A stretch of 64,000 bases of DNA from Tigriopus japonicus (lineage: Eukaryota; Arthropoda; Copepoda; Harpacticoida; Harpacticidae): NCBI GenBank assembly GCA_010645155.1, contig CM021316.1, forward strand, positions 8,602,875 through 8,666,874. The letters run 5' to 3'. Of the stretch, positions 1 to 12,082 are shown one piece after another. Under the pieces are notes generated by a model. That model worked only from the letters and a program-made list of their open reading frames with translations. It did not search any database and had not been told where the DNA came from. The stretch's first letter is position 1; every line of letters begins with the position of its first letter. Both the position numbers and the translations under genes were made by a program.

Positions 1-2767
1 GAGTTAATGGTGTTTTTGAAGGGAGAAGGGATCCCGGACGGTTCCCGGAAATGGAACCAAGTCCTATCAATTTGCGGAGCCAGGGTGAATTAGGATGCTG
101 CACCTGAACTCTCTAACTGTGAAGGTGGGATTGAACTCTCACCGCCTTGGTCTGAGTTCCAAAGTATTTCAATGCAAGCCAGGGGGAAAAGGGGGAGGAA
201 AGATCGGTTTCCCCCTCATCATTCCACAGTTCCAATGCACTCCTGAGAGGGAACGTGAAGAAGTCTCTGAAATATTCATGGGCAAAGTCAATGAGAAGGG
301 TGAAGAAGAGAGAGAGAGAGGATGAAGGGGGGTTAAAGAGATATTTGAAATGTACACAACAAACTGGGTTAGCCGAGGAACAACACGTAGTTACGAATTT
401 CCTCCAATGCGTGTTCAATGTTGATGGAGAGATTTTTGCTCTGAGGACATCGGAATACTTGATGGACAACGTTGGAGAATAGAACTCAGGAGCGATATGG
501 ATTTGGGTGACAAACACATTAAATATGTATCATAACCTAAATTTGCCAGCCAAGAAGCTGTTGAACTTCGGGTTGTCATTCCTTGTCATCCTAATTTTAC
601 CAGAAGGGAAATAAAATGGGGTTCAAGTCAATTTGAAAAGGCCGTTTGTTGAAACGAAGCCCTTTTGAATGATGGACCACTTTTTGTTGACGTTGGTAAT
701 CTGTTATTTTTCAATTTCCCAATTCGCACTCTGAAGGTCCTGAAGTCCAGAAAATTTTTCCGGAGGTCTTCTTTTCCTCATTGTCAAGAAAGGGAGAAGT
801 GTAGGTAGCAAATGAGCGATAGTTTTCGTTAGCGCTTTGTCGTGCTCGCTAATGAGATCGAGAAAGCGTGGAAATCCAACCCCAAGCTGCTCATTTCCTC
901 ACCTTTCCGCGACGTTGTCAATCTGTCATCCAAAATCCTCGCTAAAGTCACCGAGATACTTTCGGACCACATTCTTACAGAAGCTAGCTAGCTGGACTTG
1001 GATCTGACCTCGCGGATTTGTGAACCAGGATTACCAATGGATTTCGAGGTGACCTGGTGTCAATTATGAACGACCAGAGCCTCTGTTAATCAATCTTTAG
1101 AGCGGCGTTTCGTTGGTCTTGATGTGATTCCCCCCTGGAATTTCTCTTCGCTCGAGGTTATATGAGATGTTAAAAAGGCCCAGTTTTGATTGTAAGAGGA
1201 AGAAAGCTTTGAAAAGTTAAATTGAGTCGGGAATCACAAGCAACAAATCCCCTTTTTTCAACTAGAATTTTCAGTCCGTTTCACAAAGTTTTATTTAATC
1301 TAGATTGCAATTTGGATTAAAAGAAACAGAGAAAATAGCTAATATCAAATGTCCATGTGATTTTAATGTCTTTCATAAAGAATGAAAGTACCGAGTTTTG
1401 CAAACCAAAAACTCAAAATGTCTTTTTTTACGAATGCTCAATGTTTTTAATGAGAAGTCCCGATCGGCCTTTTTTGCCTCTATATGTACCCAAGAGGAGG
1501 GGAAGAATGACAGGTTGATGTACACCTATAGGGAATTTGTCATTAAAATTCCATTGGCCCCTAAGAAAGTGAATGTGACAGATGGTATTTGCACTCAAAG
1601 ATATGTCAGCTCTCGCTCATTGATTTCCCATGCACAATGTTCCACTCTCAAGATGAAGTGGAACATTTTCCTCTTGTCGACTTTGAAGGGTGCTCATCAG
1701 ATTAGAATTAGTATTATAATATTAGTTTTATGAACCACCTGAGCTTTGAGGGTTATTATTTCTGTCTCCTCATAATCCTTTGGAAATCCGGGGCTTTGAT
1801 CAGAATTGGAGATTTGTTTCATCAGGATAAGAGAACTCATTCCCACGGGATTCCATTATGACTTCCATCTTAAACATGAACGCCAGAGATCCACACCATT
1901 TACCATCTCAAAAAACGACCTCTCCCTGATGGATTGGATCGACAGGAGATTTTTTTTCCCAAGGACCCAATATCCATTTCTGTGAAATCTGTGACTAGAG
2001 GCTATCCATAAATAGATCCAGCAAGAGAAGCTGATCTTCAGAGCTCGTTTCAATGTTCATGGCGTTGACTTCGTCTGTTCCACCGCAAAAAACTCGCTTT
2101 TATTTTGTGAATCTCGTCCTCTGAGCCTCAAAGAGAAGTAGTAAGTGTACAATGTTGTATTTTTCAAAGTTATCTTCACATCATCCGGCCTCGAGTGGTT
2201 CTGAAGTGTCAGAAGCCAAATCGGCATTTTTCCATTTTTTCGCCCCAGAAAGGCTCTCGGACGAAGACCGCCTTTATGGCCTTCCTCAGGCAAAGCTGCT
2301 TTAATGTAACATAAATAATACCCACCTGGGACGGCCTATATCCGGCTGAAAAAGATAAATATGTGACATAATGCAGATGTCTAGACGAAACTTGCACCAC
2401 GTTACCTTGACGTGGTCAATTTAGTTTTAAACATTATGAATACGGGATATTTTGGCTTTTAGACGTTTGATCAATACTTGTGGTATTGTTTAATTGCACA
2501 AAAATATGGCCTGGGTGATGCATAAGATATGGAACAGGAAACCATGCTCGTTACTCGGAAATGGTTGATCTCACAAAAAATGTGCAAAGCTCAAAAAGAA
2601 GCGGCAAACAACAATTCTTCAGACAGATATGGTTTTATTCCCTTCATGTCGCCTTATTTTAATTTTAGCCAAATTTCGGAAGGGAGAAAAAAAGTTCGAG
2701 TCACAAGCATACTGTTTTCAGGAATGGGCCTTCACGAGAAAAATCGTCGTCGCTTAAATATTGAACT
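1..2767. other. intergenic, no gene recognised
   Basis: I see no gene with a recognisable family here. A more GC-rich patch at about 833-991 reads open on the plus strand for some 50 codons and ends in TAG, but it has no start, no clear splice sites and no family I know. The rest is AT-rich with many stops in all frames. It could hold upstream non-coding exons of a gene outside or further along the window; the sequence alone does not show this. Confidence 0.5.
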
Positions 2768-2908
2768 TGGGTGAAATTGCTTTTCCTGACAGTTCAAGCC
2801 AAGTGTTTGGCAAATCATGCCTAATGAAGGTTAGGTTTATATATAGTTTCAATCACGATTTATAGACGATAGAATTAGACGTTCCGTTTCTTTTGAAGCA
2901 CCCGGTAC

Positions 2909-2922
2909 GTCATCATGGCAAC
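2909..2922 (+). promoter_or_regulatory. RFX X-box-like site, copy 1
   Basis: GTCATCATGGCAAC fits the 14-base X-box consensus RYYNYYWWRRNRAC at every position. RFX factors bind X-boxes in promoters of ciliary genes. This is a motif match only, and the nearest recognised gene start is about 9 kb away. Confidence 0.3.
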
Positions 2923-2952
2923 AACAGGATGTTGTGTGACAAAAGTGGTTTA

Positions 2953-3041
2953 NNNNNNNNNNNNNNNNNNNNNNNNNNNNNNNNNNNNNNNNNNNNNNNN
3001 NNNNNNNNNNNNNNNNNNNNNNNNNNNNNNNNNNNNNNNNN
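2953..3041. other. assembly gap
   Basis: A run of 89 N lies exactly between two tandem repeat copies, as expected when an assembler cannot close a repeat array. The number of N may not be the true length. Confidence 0.99.
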
Positions 3042-3182
3042 TGGGTGAAATTGCTTTTCCTGACTTTTCAAGCCAAGTGTTTGGCAAATCATGCCCAATG
3101 AAGGTTAGGTTCATATTTAGTTTCAATCACGATTTATAGACGATAGAATTAGATGTTCCGTTTCTTTTGAAGCACCCGGTAC

Positions 3183-3196
3183 GTCATCATGGCAAC
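3183..3196 (+). promoter_or_regulatory. RFX X-box-like site, copy 2
   Basis: This is the same 14-base motif as at 2909, inside the second tandem repeat copy. It is intact although neighbouring bases in the repeat have changed. Confidence 0.3.
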
Positions 3197-5753
3197 ATCA
3201 GGATGTTGTGTGACAAAAGTGGTTTAGCCATAGATAATACAGATACTGGTATTTTGAGACTTTGAATTGAACCTTTTTTAGTCATATTTTTTGAGTGAGC
3301 ATACTTTATACTTTGTCATTAATTCATCATTTTTGGGTCAGTTATTCACTTTTCCATTATTTTGAAATTTGTCCTTAGTGTTAAACCAAAATATCTTACA
3401 ACAGCTTTTTAAATTCATTTGAGATATGCATTGGAATGTACATTGAAAGCTTGACCTCTTTGTGTGAGTTATCAATATAGCGTGCCATATTTAGGGACGT
3501 GATGTTCTTTGTTCCTTCAAAAACAAATGTATATTTCCAATGAATGTTGTTCGCCGCTGTTGACTTTTAGAGACAGCAGGTCATTTCAAAGTGAAAGTAT
3601 TTTAGTATTCTTAAGGGCGGACAAATTTACTTTTTACTGTCTCAGTCTAACCTCAAAAAAGTTGATTCGTCAGTATTCGAAACCACGAAATCTAATTTGA
3701 GTTGACACTAGAATTGCGCCACAACTTTTGGCTTTGTTCTTCAACTCACTTTTTTGAGACCATGAGTTCTGTCTCTCAAAGGAGAACGACGACAACTATT
3801 AGAAGAAAAGACACATTTTGTTGAATGTGTCATGCTAACTTTTTGTTTGCTTAAACCACCAAGGGGTTATCCTAGAGTCACCCCACCAGTTCAAAGTTGG
3901 TCCCATAGTATCTAGCTCTGACATAGAATTCAATTCTGACAAGGCAATTTTTTCAAGTTTGGTCCACGAATATAGAAGTCCCTGAACAATTTGTGGGAAA
4001 ACGATTATTTACATTTTTTTAATCCAGTTTTTGGCGCATGTCCGTTTTGATGATCTGCTTGTTGTGGCAGAGCTCAAGCGACTTGATTGCCCCATTTTGT
4101 TCGGTAAAGGGGGGGCAGTTCAAAGATTTAAGATTAATTGCAAACGAGTTTGCCCATTCGATCCATCCAAACCCAAGGTCAATGATTTACTCCTTTTCTC
4201 TTTCTTTCTCAGGTTGCTGATGTAAAATAATCCATCTTATGGAACGATCACGCTCGCCTTCCCTCAAATTTGATGTATCTCGGAATTTAGAAGGTAAATC
4301 CAGTTATTTTCTTTGGCAAAATGAGCCTCATTATTTTCGCCATTGTTCGTCGATTCCAAAAAAGCAAGCTAGAAAAGGAACAAAACGAGCAACCATCGGT
4401 TCGGTGCTCAAACAATACATTTAGAGGATAACCTACAAAAATGAAGCAGAAGACGAACGTGATTCATTTAACGGGAACAATTGGCACATTGTAAGGAAGT
4501 CAGAAAAAAATTGCAGAAACATCTCAAAGACAAAGTGGTTCCTTTGTTCGAACTTTGTTCATTTTGGACATTAGTTCTCAATACATGTCTTTAAAGCATG
4601 GCTCAAGTAATTTTTTGATGACCTAAGGGCTGAAATCGGGTTTAAAAACGCATTATGTTTTTTTTTTGAAAAAAACAGCTGTACGATATTGATAAAAATA
4701 CGCAACAAGCGAAAACGGTTATGGTTTACTATGCCTTTTAGCCGTGAATGATTTTTAAATTCAAACGCTCTTCTTTCATCTCTTTAAACTGATTATCGGT
4801 GCCTTTGTGAGTATTTTGGAGTCAGTTTTCAAAGACTAAACTCGCATTTTATACCTTCTTCTTCAAATGACTTCCCGTATCGATGCTGACATTTGTCAAA
4901 CTTCGAAGTTTGTCATTTCATGCTTTGTTATTCTTGATCGTATATCTCTTGAATGCCACGAAAAAAGTTTTGGTAATTTTGTCTTGACCATGATCAGCGT
5001 TGGTTTCATGTTTTTCAATGGAAAAATGTGGTCTCAGGGTACCTTTTGCACTAAGATTCTTGGACAACATTCAACTTGGTGAATGTTAATTGTTTGTTTC
5101 TGTGTCATTATAGTCTCTCCAATTTAAGACTAATATGTCTAGCTGTATTTTTGGTATCCATTGTAAACTTTTTATTTCAAACCAAAAACTACAAATATCC
5201 TCAACCGCTGAGTCCTTACATACTTGACTTAACCTTTTTTGAGTTTTTTAAGGGGAAAACGTCAGTTATTCGCCAAGACCATTTACGCGTAAAATTTTGA
5301 CTGTTAATGGTTTTTGCATCATTTCTTAAAATTGGAGAGACCGAATTTGGTGAGAAAACTTCTTGACCAACCCTGATCCGATCTCTTTTTAACTTGACAC
5401 TCCAAGACAAAGATGACTCTCTCAAGTCAGCAAAGCAACCAACCACTCACATTTTCCCTTCGCGGAAGTTTTGAATATGGGATCTTCAATCGAGAGCTCT
5501 TCCTATCAACAACATCTTTCAGGGTCGTTCGTCGTCCTTCACGCTCTCAGGCACTTAAACTTGAAAGATCCATTGACAGTAGTCAGACGTACAACATCCT
5601 ACCTTGGCTAATGGAATACAATTACTTGTGGGAATGGAAATAATGTGCGGGCTTATCACTGACAATTAGTGCAACATGTAGTGCACACAAGAATCAGACT
5701 GTTCCGATGCCAAGGATGGAAAGCCCAATGATTCGTTAGTACGAGCTTGATTA

Positions 5754-5773
5754 TCTCTCTCTCTCTCTCTCTC
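5754..5773. repeat. (TC)n microsatellite
   Basis: About ten perfect TC units. Confidence 0.95.
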
Positions 5774-6248
5774 CTGAGGAATCAAAGGTGATCGCTTCTT
5801 TAGACACCTTCTATGTGAGCAGCCTTGGTCATCGACCTTCAAGGCCACCTGTGGAAAGATTTACAGTGCTCTTGGATGGCAATGGGCTCAATCTGCATTT
5901 GGCAGACGACAAGATCCACTCTACTTGTTAATGCATTGGAAAGTGAATCAAATCGAGTCAAGTCGTGACAGTCGCAAGGTTTCTTTGAAACCTGACTCAA
6001 AGGAGGCTTCGAGGTATTCATGGTTATTCCAAAGAACCCATTCCATGAGCCCAAAATCCAATGTGTGTTGTTCAAAGAAGGAGCTTTGGTGGCAGCTTTA
6101 TGACTTTCCCTCTGATTTGACCATTTGTGATGGTTAGTATGAACAGCTTATATCTGGCAGATATCAGAAAATAATTAGGCCAAGCAACAAAGGAAACTTT
6201 TCATGACCCGATCCATTCTGCTTCACCAAGGTAATAAGAATAAGAGAC

Positions 6249-6492
6249 TAGGGATGGGCGATTCTTGTTGAACTCGTTCATCTCTTGTTGAAGAGGAATG
6301 AAGAGTGAAGAAATAGTTTCATTCCAATTGTGTATCGTATTGTGGTAAATTCAGATGTGGAAAAGTACTTGTCATTTTATTTTTGTCATGTGTTGTTGAT
6401 GACATGAATAGAAGTGTTCATTTTTTATTTACCATCAATGTTGCCTTTTTGGCATAACTTTAATTTGCAAGTAAGGGTCCTCTTCATCCCTA
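6249..6492. mobile_element. possible small hAT-like MITE
   Basis: The segment begins TAGGGATG and ends CATCCCTA, an 8-bp terminal inverted repeat of the kind seen in other elements here. The inversion does not extend far and I see no matching 8-bp target duplication, so this is a weak call. Confidence 0.25.
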
Positions 6493-9400
6493 GTTACAAT
6501 ATTTGAGGTAAACGACCTTGGGCGGTTACTACTAGATTATCAAGGCTTTGGAACAAGATCCCAAAAATGCAGGTTGCTTATTCCTGGTTGAAGAAGTATG
6601 TGAAAGAAGAATGAGTGGAACAGGTCTGCACAACTACAACTTTCTTCCTTTGCGGAGAGAGTAATTGGCTCCCTATGGATATGGAACACTTTTCCACTCC
6701 TTAGAAAAACGAAACTTTTGAGAGAACTCCTAACTCTCAAAGGTAATGTCAAAATCAGATTCTTAACAATGCCTCGCGGACTACTTGGCTCTTGACCAAT
6801 CGTTCCCGTGGGACTTGAGTCGCTTGAACCCACAAATTAGGGACAATTTTTCAATAAGAAACTCCCTTCTTCTGACACACCACACTCAAATAACGAACGG
6901 CCTTCAAATCCACCCTGAAAATAGGAAGCTTCCTCATTTCTCACTTCAGTTGTTTGATGTGATGTTCACAAGTGGCCACACGCACAAGAAATTGTCCAAA
7001 AGCTAATTAACACCTGCTCTTGACTGGCACTTTATTTTAAAAAAGGTGCTTGCGAAGGGAAAAAAATGAGAATTATTTATCCCGTTGCCTAAATTTGGGT
7101 TACAAGAGGCCCTTTATTTTCAATCTTTAAAGGGTTTGTGTGTAACTCTGTGAGAAAGTACTTATTTATTTACGAGTGAAATCAATGCTTATTTGCGGAG
7201 AATGAAAATATTTGTGTGCGTGCAAGTCCACACCCTAATTTGACTTGGCTCTATCCCATAGAAGTGAAACCACAAGTTTGCCGAATCCTCCACCTCTTCA
7301 TGCTCGATCTTTGCCAATGATCCAATATCGGAAATTTGCTCTCTTTTCACTCCTCTTGATTCATCTTTTGTTCCGCTGAAAACCGAAATGGTGCCGTAGA
7401 AAATAGACAATAAAATCCCGGCCTTGCTTCCTACATCCATGCGTGTTTGCCCTAATTCCGCCTAGCTTGCATGCATGTGTATCTATTTATCTATCTATCA
7501 AGACGTGTGGAAATTGAGAATGCCTCCCTATGAAGGATAAACATTTGTTCCCGCCAGCTACGCCCTTGGGAGAAGGATTGAAATTTCGATTTGAGAGCAC
7601 ATTGGTTAAGACAAAACGAGGAAATGGGTCTTTCCTGATCATCCTATAAAAGTAGTTTCATGAGAAGCCTCAAGGCTACAAGACTCATGGCGTGTTTTTG
7701 GGAGAATTGGGGGAGATGCGAGTTCCATCTGTGGTTAGGTTAGTAGTGGTTCTTTTCTGAGAATGTGTTTGTAGTAGTTGGAACACACTGATCCTCTCCC
7801 CTTTCCAAACTGCAATTCCTCCAATTGGGAACAAGCTCATGTTCCGTTTATTATCTTTACAAGTCAAGTTCAGGCCTGAAACGGGAATTAGCCAGGACTA
7901 CTTTGCCGCAGGACAGGTTAGAAGCCTAATGTCTTACAAGAGGAAACTAAAATAAAGGTGCTTGACAGTGGTCCCATTTGAACTTAAAAAAGAACATTTG
8001 TCTTTTACAAATTGATCCGAAGTATGGCTTGTTGCTGTCAAATGGCATTCATAAATAAACTAATGTCCTAGTTCAAAGCCAAACTTTCCATTATTTCCAT
8101 ATAAAAGGTCCCAAGAAACAAGTTGTGCCAATAAATCAGTCCCTTTGTATCTAACCAACTTTATTGTGTGGTTAGATCAACCATAAACTTCCCTTAGGTA
8201 TGGGCGGTTCTCATTCTAGAATGCCATTGAACGGTCTAATGACACCGAATTGTCCGCTAATCCAAAATGGCCTTGTTCCTCTTCTTCTTTTGATGATAAT
8301 AACGCAAAAGAGGAAGGGGAGAAGGTAATTCGGCGATTTTACTCCAAATGAGGGGGACGTTGATCCATGGAGCATAATTTATGGAGAAACTTTCGCACAA
8401 TCTAATCGTTTCCCACCAAATTGGACAGGCACACACACACTTTGAGTGTCTTGCTCTCGTTTATAGATAGGGAACAAGACGGGAGAAGAGCGGCTAATCT
8501 GGTTGTGATGGAACATTATATCCCTTATGAAATATGAGTTGCTCCAGACAACACCCATTACCATCACATTACGCGCTCATAAAACAAAAACTGCTGTGTG
8601 TTCAAGTGCGACCAATTCTTGACAGTGGTCTTCATTTCCCGATTTCAGATCGATTTTCTAGCAGGTCAAACAGTTTGATAGGAACTAATTAAAAGTTTCA
8701 ACATTTCACTTTGAATTGTTCAGCTAATAGCTTTCTCCCAATGAGAGCCAATATTAACACTCGTGTTCCCACTTTTGTAATCCATTGTGAGCCAATGATT
8801 AATTCACCGTGAAGGTTCTCCGTTATTACGAAGCTCAATTGACCCTCTTTGGGCACGTTTTTTGGCGAATAAATGCGGTGGATCAAAAAATATGTGTGTA
8901 CATACAAAGTTGTGCGTCTGGCTACAATGAGTGCCATCAATAATTCAAAGAGGGGAGGAATCATCCAAGCAAGCACTAAAACGAGCTTGGGTGTGGAGAA
9001 AAAGCGAACGCCTCTGGATCTGCCCATTTTTCCCTTTCAAGTGGGAACTAAATCAAGTACACGATTATCCATGGTAGGCCTTGAGGGGAAAAGGCCGCAC
9101 AATTTGGGCCTTGTCCTTCCGTTTAGTGTCTCTAGATGTCTACGTCAGCAAAATTCCTGAAAGAGAAGAACTGTTTTTACCATTTCAAACATACAGTGAA
9201 CTTTTCAGAAAAATCGGCTGGAACGATTTTAATGCTTGTAATAATTTTATCATGCCGAAAATACACGTCGTTCCAATAGGATTTGACTGATGCGGATGGC
9301 ATTCCCAAATTTACTCTCTCATAATCACGACTCGACGTGTTTTTTCCATGTAATTATTGAACTCAATTTCGAATAGATGAAATCAATTGAATTCAATATC

Positions 9401-10520
9401 ATGTCTGATTCATACCAATAATTCAAAAAAAAAAATTTGCGAGTTGTCTGAAAAACTTATTATTTAAGGCTGAAAATTTCCAAGTTAACGAGATTCCTTG
9501 TGAGGATTCGTCAGGCTTCAATTCTTTCCAATGACGTCAAATTTCATCTCTAAAAGTTGAAGTGATGATAAATGAATCGATCAATAATATCGTTTGATAT
9601 AATGAGCCTCTTTTGTTTACTCCGTTTTCGATATTTGCACGCCAAAAATCTCTTCTTCATTCTGTTAGATGAGAATCATTGAAGCACCCTCTGCGGTTTG
9701 CAATATCATCCCTTTTGGTCTTTGAAGAGAATCCAGACAACAAAAAGTCTGAAGTCTAACAATTGGTCTAGCTTCTTTTGTAAGGGATCCCGTGGTTCGT
9801 CTTGGACCGACCCTCTTTCATTCAGATCCCCGGTCTTACAGAGTCATGAGCAAATTCCTGGGCTAAACCCAAGTTGTCACATTTGTCTAATTCTCTAGAC
9901 AGATCACTTCTCATTCAAGTGGTATTCCCACCCCTCTTCAAGGGCCCTTCATTCATTCATCCCATCCGTTTGCTTTTTTCCATGCTATTGGCCAAAATCA
10001 TCCCCCTCTCGTCTTCTTGAACACAAAATGCTGGCGATCCCTACTCGAAATTTTCACCCTCTTGGGTCTTCTCGCCTTCTCGATCCATGTTCCATGTCTG
10101 GCTAGTACAGCACATCATGCTGTTCCAAAGGGACAGCCAGGAATAGAGGATCCAGGGGGTAGTGCGCATACATTGCGTGAGCATTAATTCCCCAACTTGA
10201 TCCCTGGCTAGGCTGGCTTGTAGTAGCATCACCTTAAGTGCACCAATAAACTCGGCTTCGGGCAATGGCTCATTCTCTCTCTCTTCAAGACAGAATTTAC
10301 AGGGTGGGACAAAAGTTTTTTGCCATTGGAAAGAAAACATCGGGCGAATAGTATTCCAAACAAACACGGTAAATTCAATTGGCGAAACAAATGGATGTGT
10401 TTTTTATAGAAATGAAGAAAAGCACTAATTGCGGTTTTTTTGGTAATAAAGAATAAAGAGTATTGTGTATTGATGCTTACATCTGTTATTAGCTGAGTTT
10501 GTTTTATGTATCAGCTATAC

Positions 10521-10760
10521 CAGGGGTCGGCAACCGGTGGGCCGTGACCCATATGTGGGCCCCAGGTCTTTGGTGGGCCCAGGAGCTGAAGGGAAAGTCC
10601 AAAATAGTGGGCCCGTGAGACATCCATAGTACTGTACTCGTGGGCCCAAAGCTCTTTAATCGTTAATTTGGGGGCCCCTGAACCTAACCAACGTCTCTTT
10701 GGTGGGCTCCTGAAAACATAAATTTGTAGGCCTTGACCCAAAAGTGGTTGCCAACCACTG
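10521..10760. mobile_element. 240-bp hAT MITE with GTGGGCCC motif array
   Basis: The ends are CAGGGGTCGGCAACC and GGTTGCCAACCACTG, which are inverted repeats of each other. The element is flanked by an 8-bp target duplication with one mismatch, AGCTATAC at 10513-10520 and AGCTATGC at 10761-10768, the size made by hAT transposases. The interior holds about eight spaced copies of a GTGGGCCC-like word. It has no coding capacity. A related copy of 233 bp lies at 30764. Confidence 0.9.
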
Positions 10761-10768
10761 AGCTATGC

Positions 10769-12082
10769 CATTGATTTTCGTTTGCCTTTACCCACACATT
10801 ACAGCAAGAATGACTAGCAAAATCAAGAAAACTTATATTTTTGTGTTCACACACGGGTAAACACAAACACAACCAGGTATAACCTAAGATGCATGCTCAT
10901 CACCCTGTTCTTTAGACGAAGTGTCTCATAATGAGGCTATTTACAGCCCAAGGAAGCTAAGAAGGAGAATATTCTGTGCCACCTCTCTCAAATGGATCGC
11001 CTTATCACCATAACGTGAACCAAATCCCCATCTGCTAAACAATAACAACCATCCCCAGAGGACATTTATTGTCCCAATTTCGTGCCTCCTCCCCTCAGCC
11101 TTAGCTTCTTAGCCTTTACTTGTTGTCCACACTCGCCTCGACGAGAGTATTCATTACATTATGAATGAAGTAAGAGCCAACGAAGAGCATTGGAACGAAA
11201 CTCGCCACGAGATAGATGCACACCTTCTCTTGGCCTCTTGAAAGTGCATTTCAAGAAAATAGGGTCTCGTTCGAGGCTCTGTGGTCCGTGGTTCATTGCC
11301 AAAAGCTGTTGGTTGTTCACTAACAAAACCGTGGATGTGTGCAGCAAATTATTTTACCCCGGATGCGAGAGAAATCTACGAATGCATTACACTTTTCTTA
11401 AGGCTTAGATTGAGTTGGTGTTATCTGTTATTTTTACTTTGGGGATACCATGGATGAGATGTAATTTTTGTCCTGTAAGATCTGTTGATCCATATGGAAT
11501 GCAATTCCATTTGAGACGAATTTTCAGACAGTTGGTCTGCCGTTTATTGTTTCCAATTGCTCACCGAGTGGAAACATTTCTGAGATTCTTTGCAAAAGAT
11601 TTCTTGTATTTCCACCCCATCCATGTTCCATGGAACCCACAACCCTCTTTACGTTGCTCTCATTGATGGAACTCAAGAGAAAGGGAGTCTTTTTTACTCG
11701 TCCAAAGTTGGAAAGAAAGAAGAATTTTTGGTTGTTGCCAAGTCATATGTGAACTAGCACCCTCTCACTCTCTTTCTAACGTCCTATCGAGCACCTTCAC
11801 CCTCTTTTATGCAGTTAGTACATAAGTACAAAGGGATCTTCTTCTTTGTTACAAGTGGATGGGTTAGGAATGGAACAAACATTGGATGGTGTTTGAAGAC
11901 TAGGACATGATGGAATTTGTGTTCCTTTTGAATGTGCAACGCAACAGATTACAACTATCCCTCCCGGGAGTTCGAATTTCAGACAAGTAGTGACTTTTGA
12001 GGAGGTAAAAGACGAGAATACTGTTGTATAACCTTCATTTTCCGTTCCCGTTTCCAGGTTAGTCGGCAGAATTTCCGCGAGG
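10769..12082. other. upstream region of the first AIG1-like gene
   Basis: There is no convincing coding frame. Just before the ATG at 12083 the sequence CCCGTTTCCAG ending at 12058 looks like a splice acceptor, followed by about 24 bases of leader, so the gene probably has at least one upstream non-coding exon somewhere in or before this stretch. I cannot place that exon. Confidence 0.45.

Larger units (their letters stand above)
2768..3224. repeat. tandem duplication interrupted by an assembly gap
   Basis: About 185 bp starting with TGGGTGAAATTGC at 2768-2952 is repeated at 3042-3224 with only a few substitutions. Both copies end in the same GTGTGACAAAAGTGGTTTA. The 89 N between them probably hide more of the same array. 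Copy 2 continues into unique sequence after 3225. No coding potential is seen; each copy carries one X-box-like motif, listed separately. Confidence 0.85.
3225..10512. other. long intergenic stretch without a recognised gene
   Basis: This is mostly AT-rich sequence with only short chance reading frames. Around 5776-6130 three plus-strand frames are open in succession and could be the frameshifted remains of one coding sequence; I recognise no family. Minus-strand frames at 8698-9027 (109 codons) and 10041-10367 (108 codons) are open but show no domain, and plus-strand frames overlap the first. Short microsatellites are present at 5754 (CT) and near 7480 (TATC). Confidence 0.45.

Noticed and set aside
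10041..10367. 108-codon minus-strand frame
   Set aside because: Plausible length but no domain, no conserved context and an uncertain start; could be chance.
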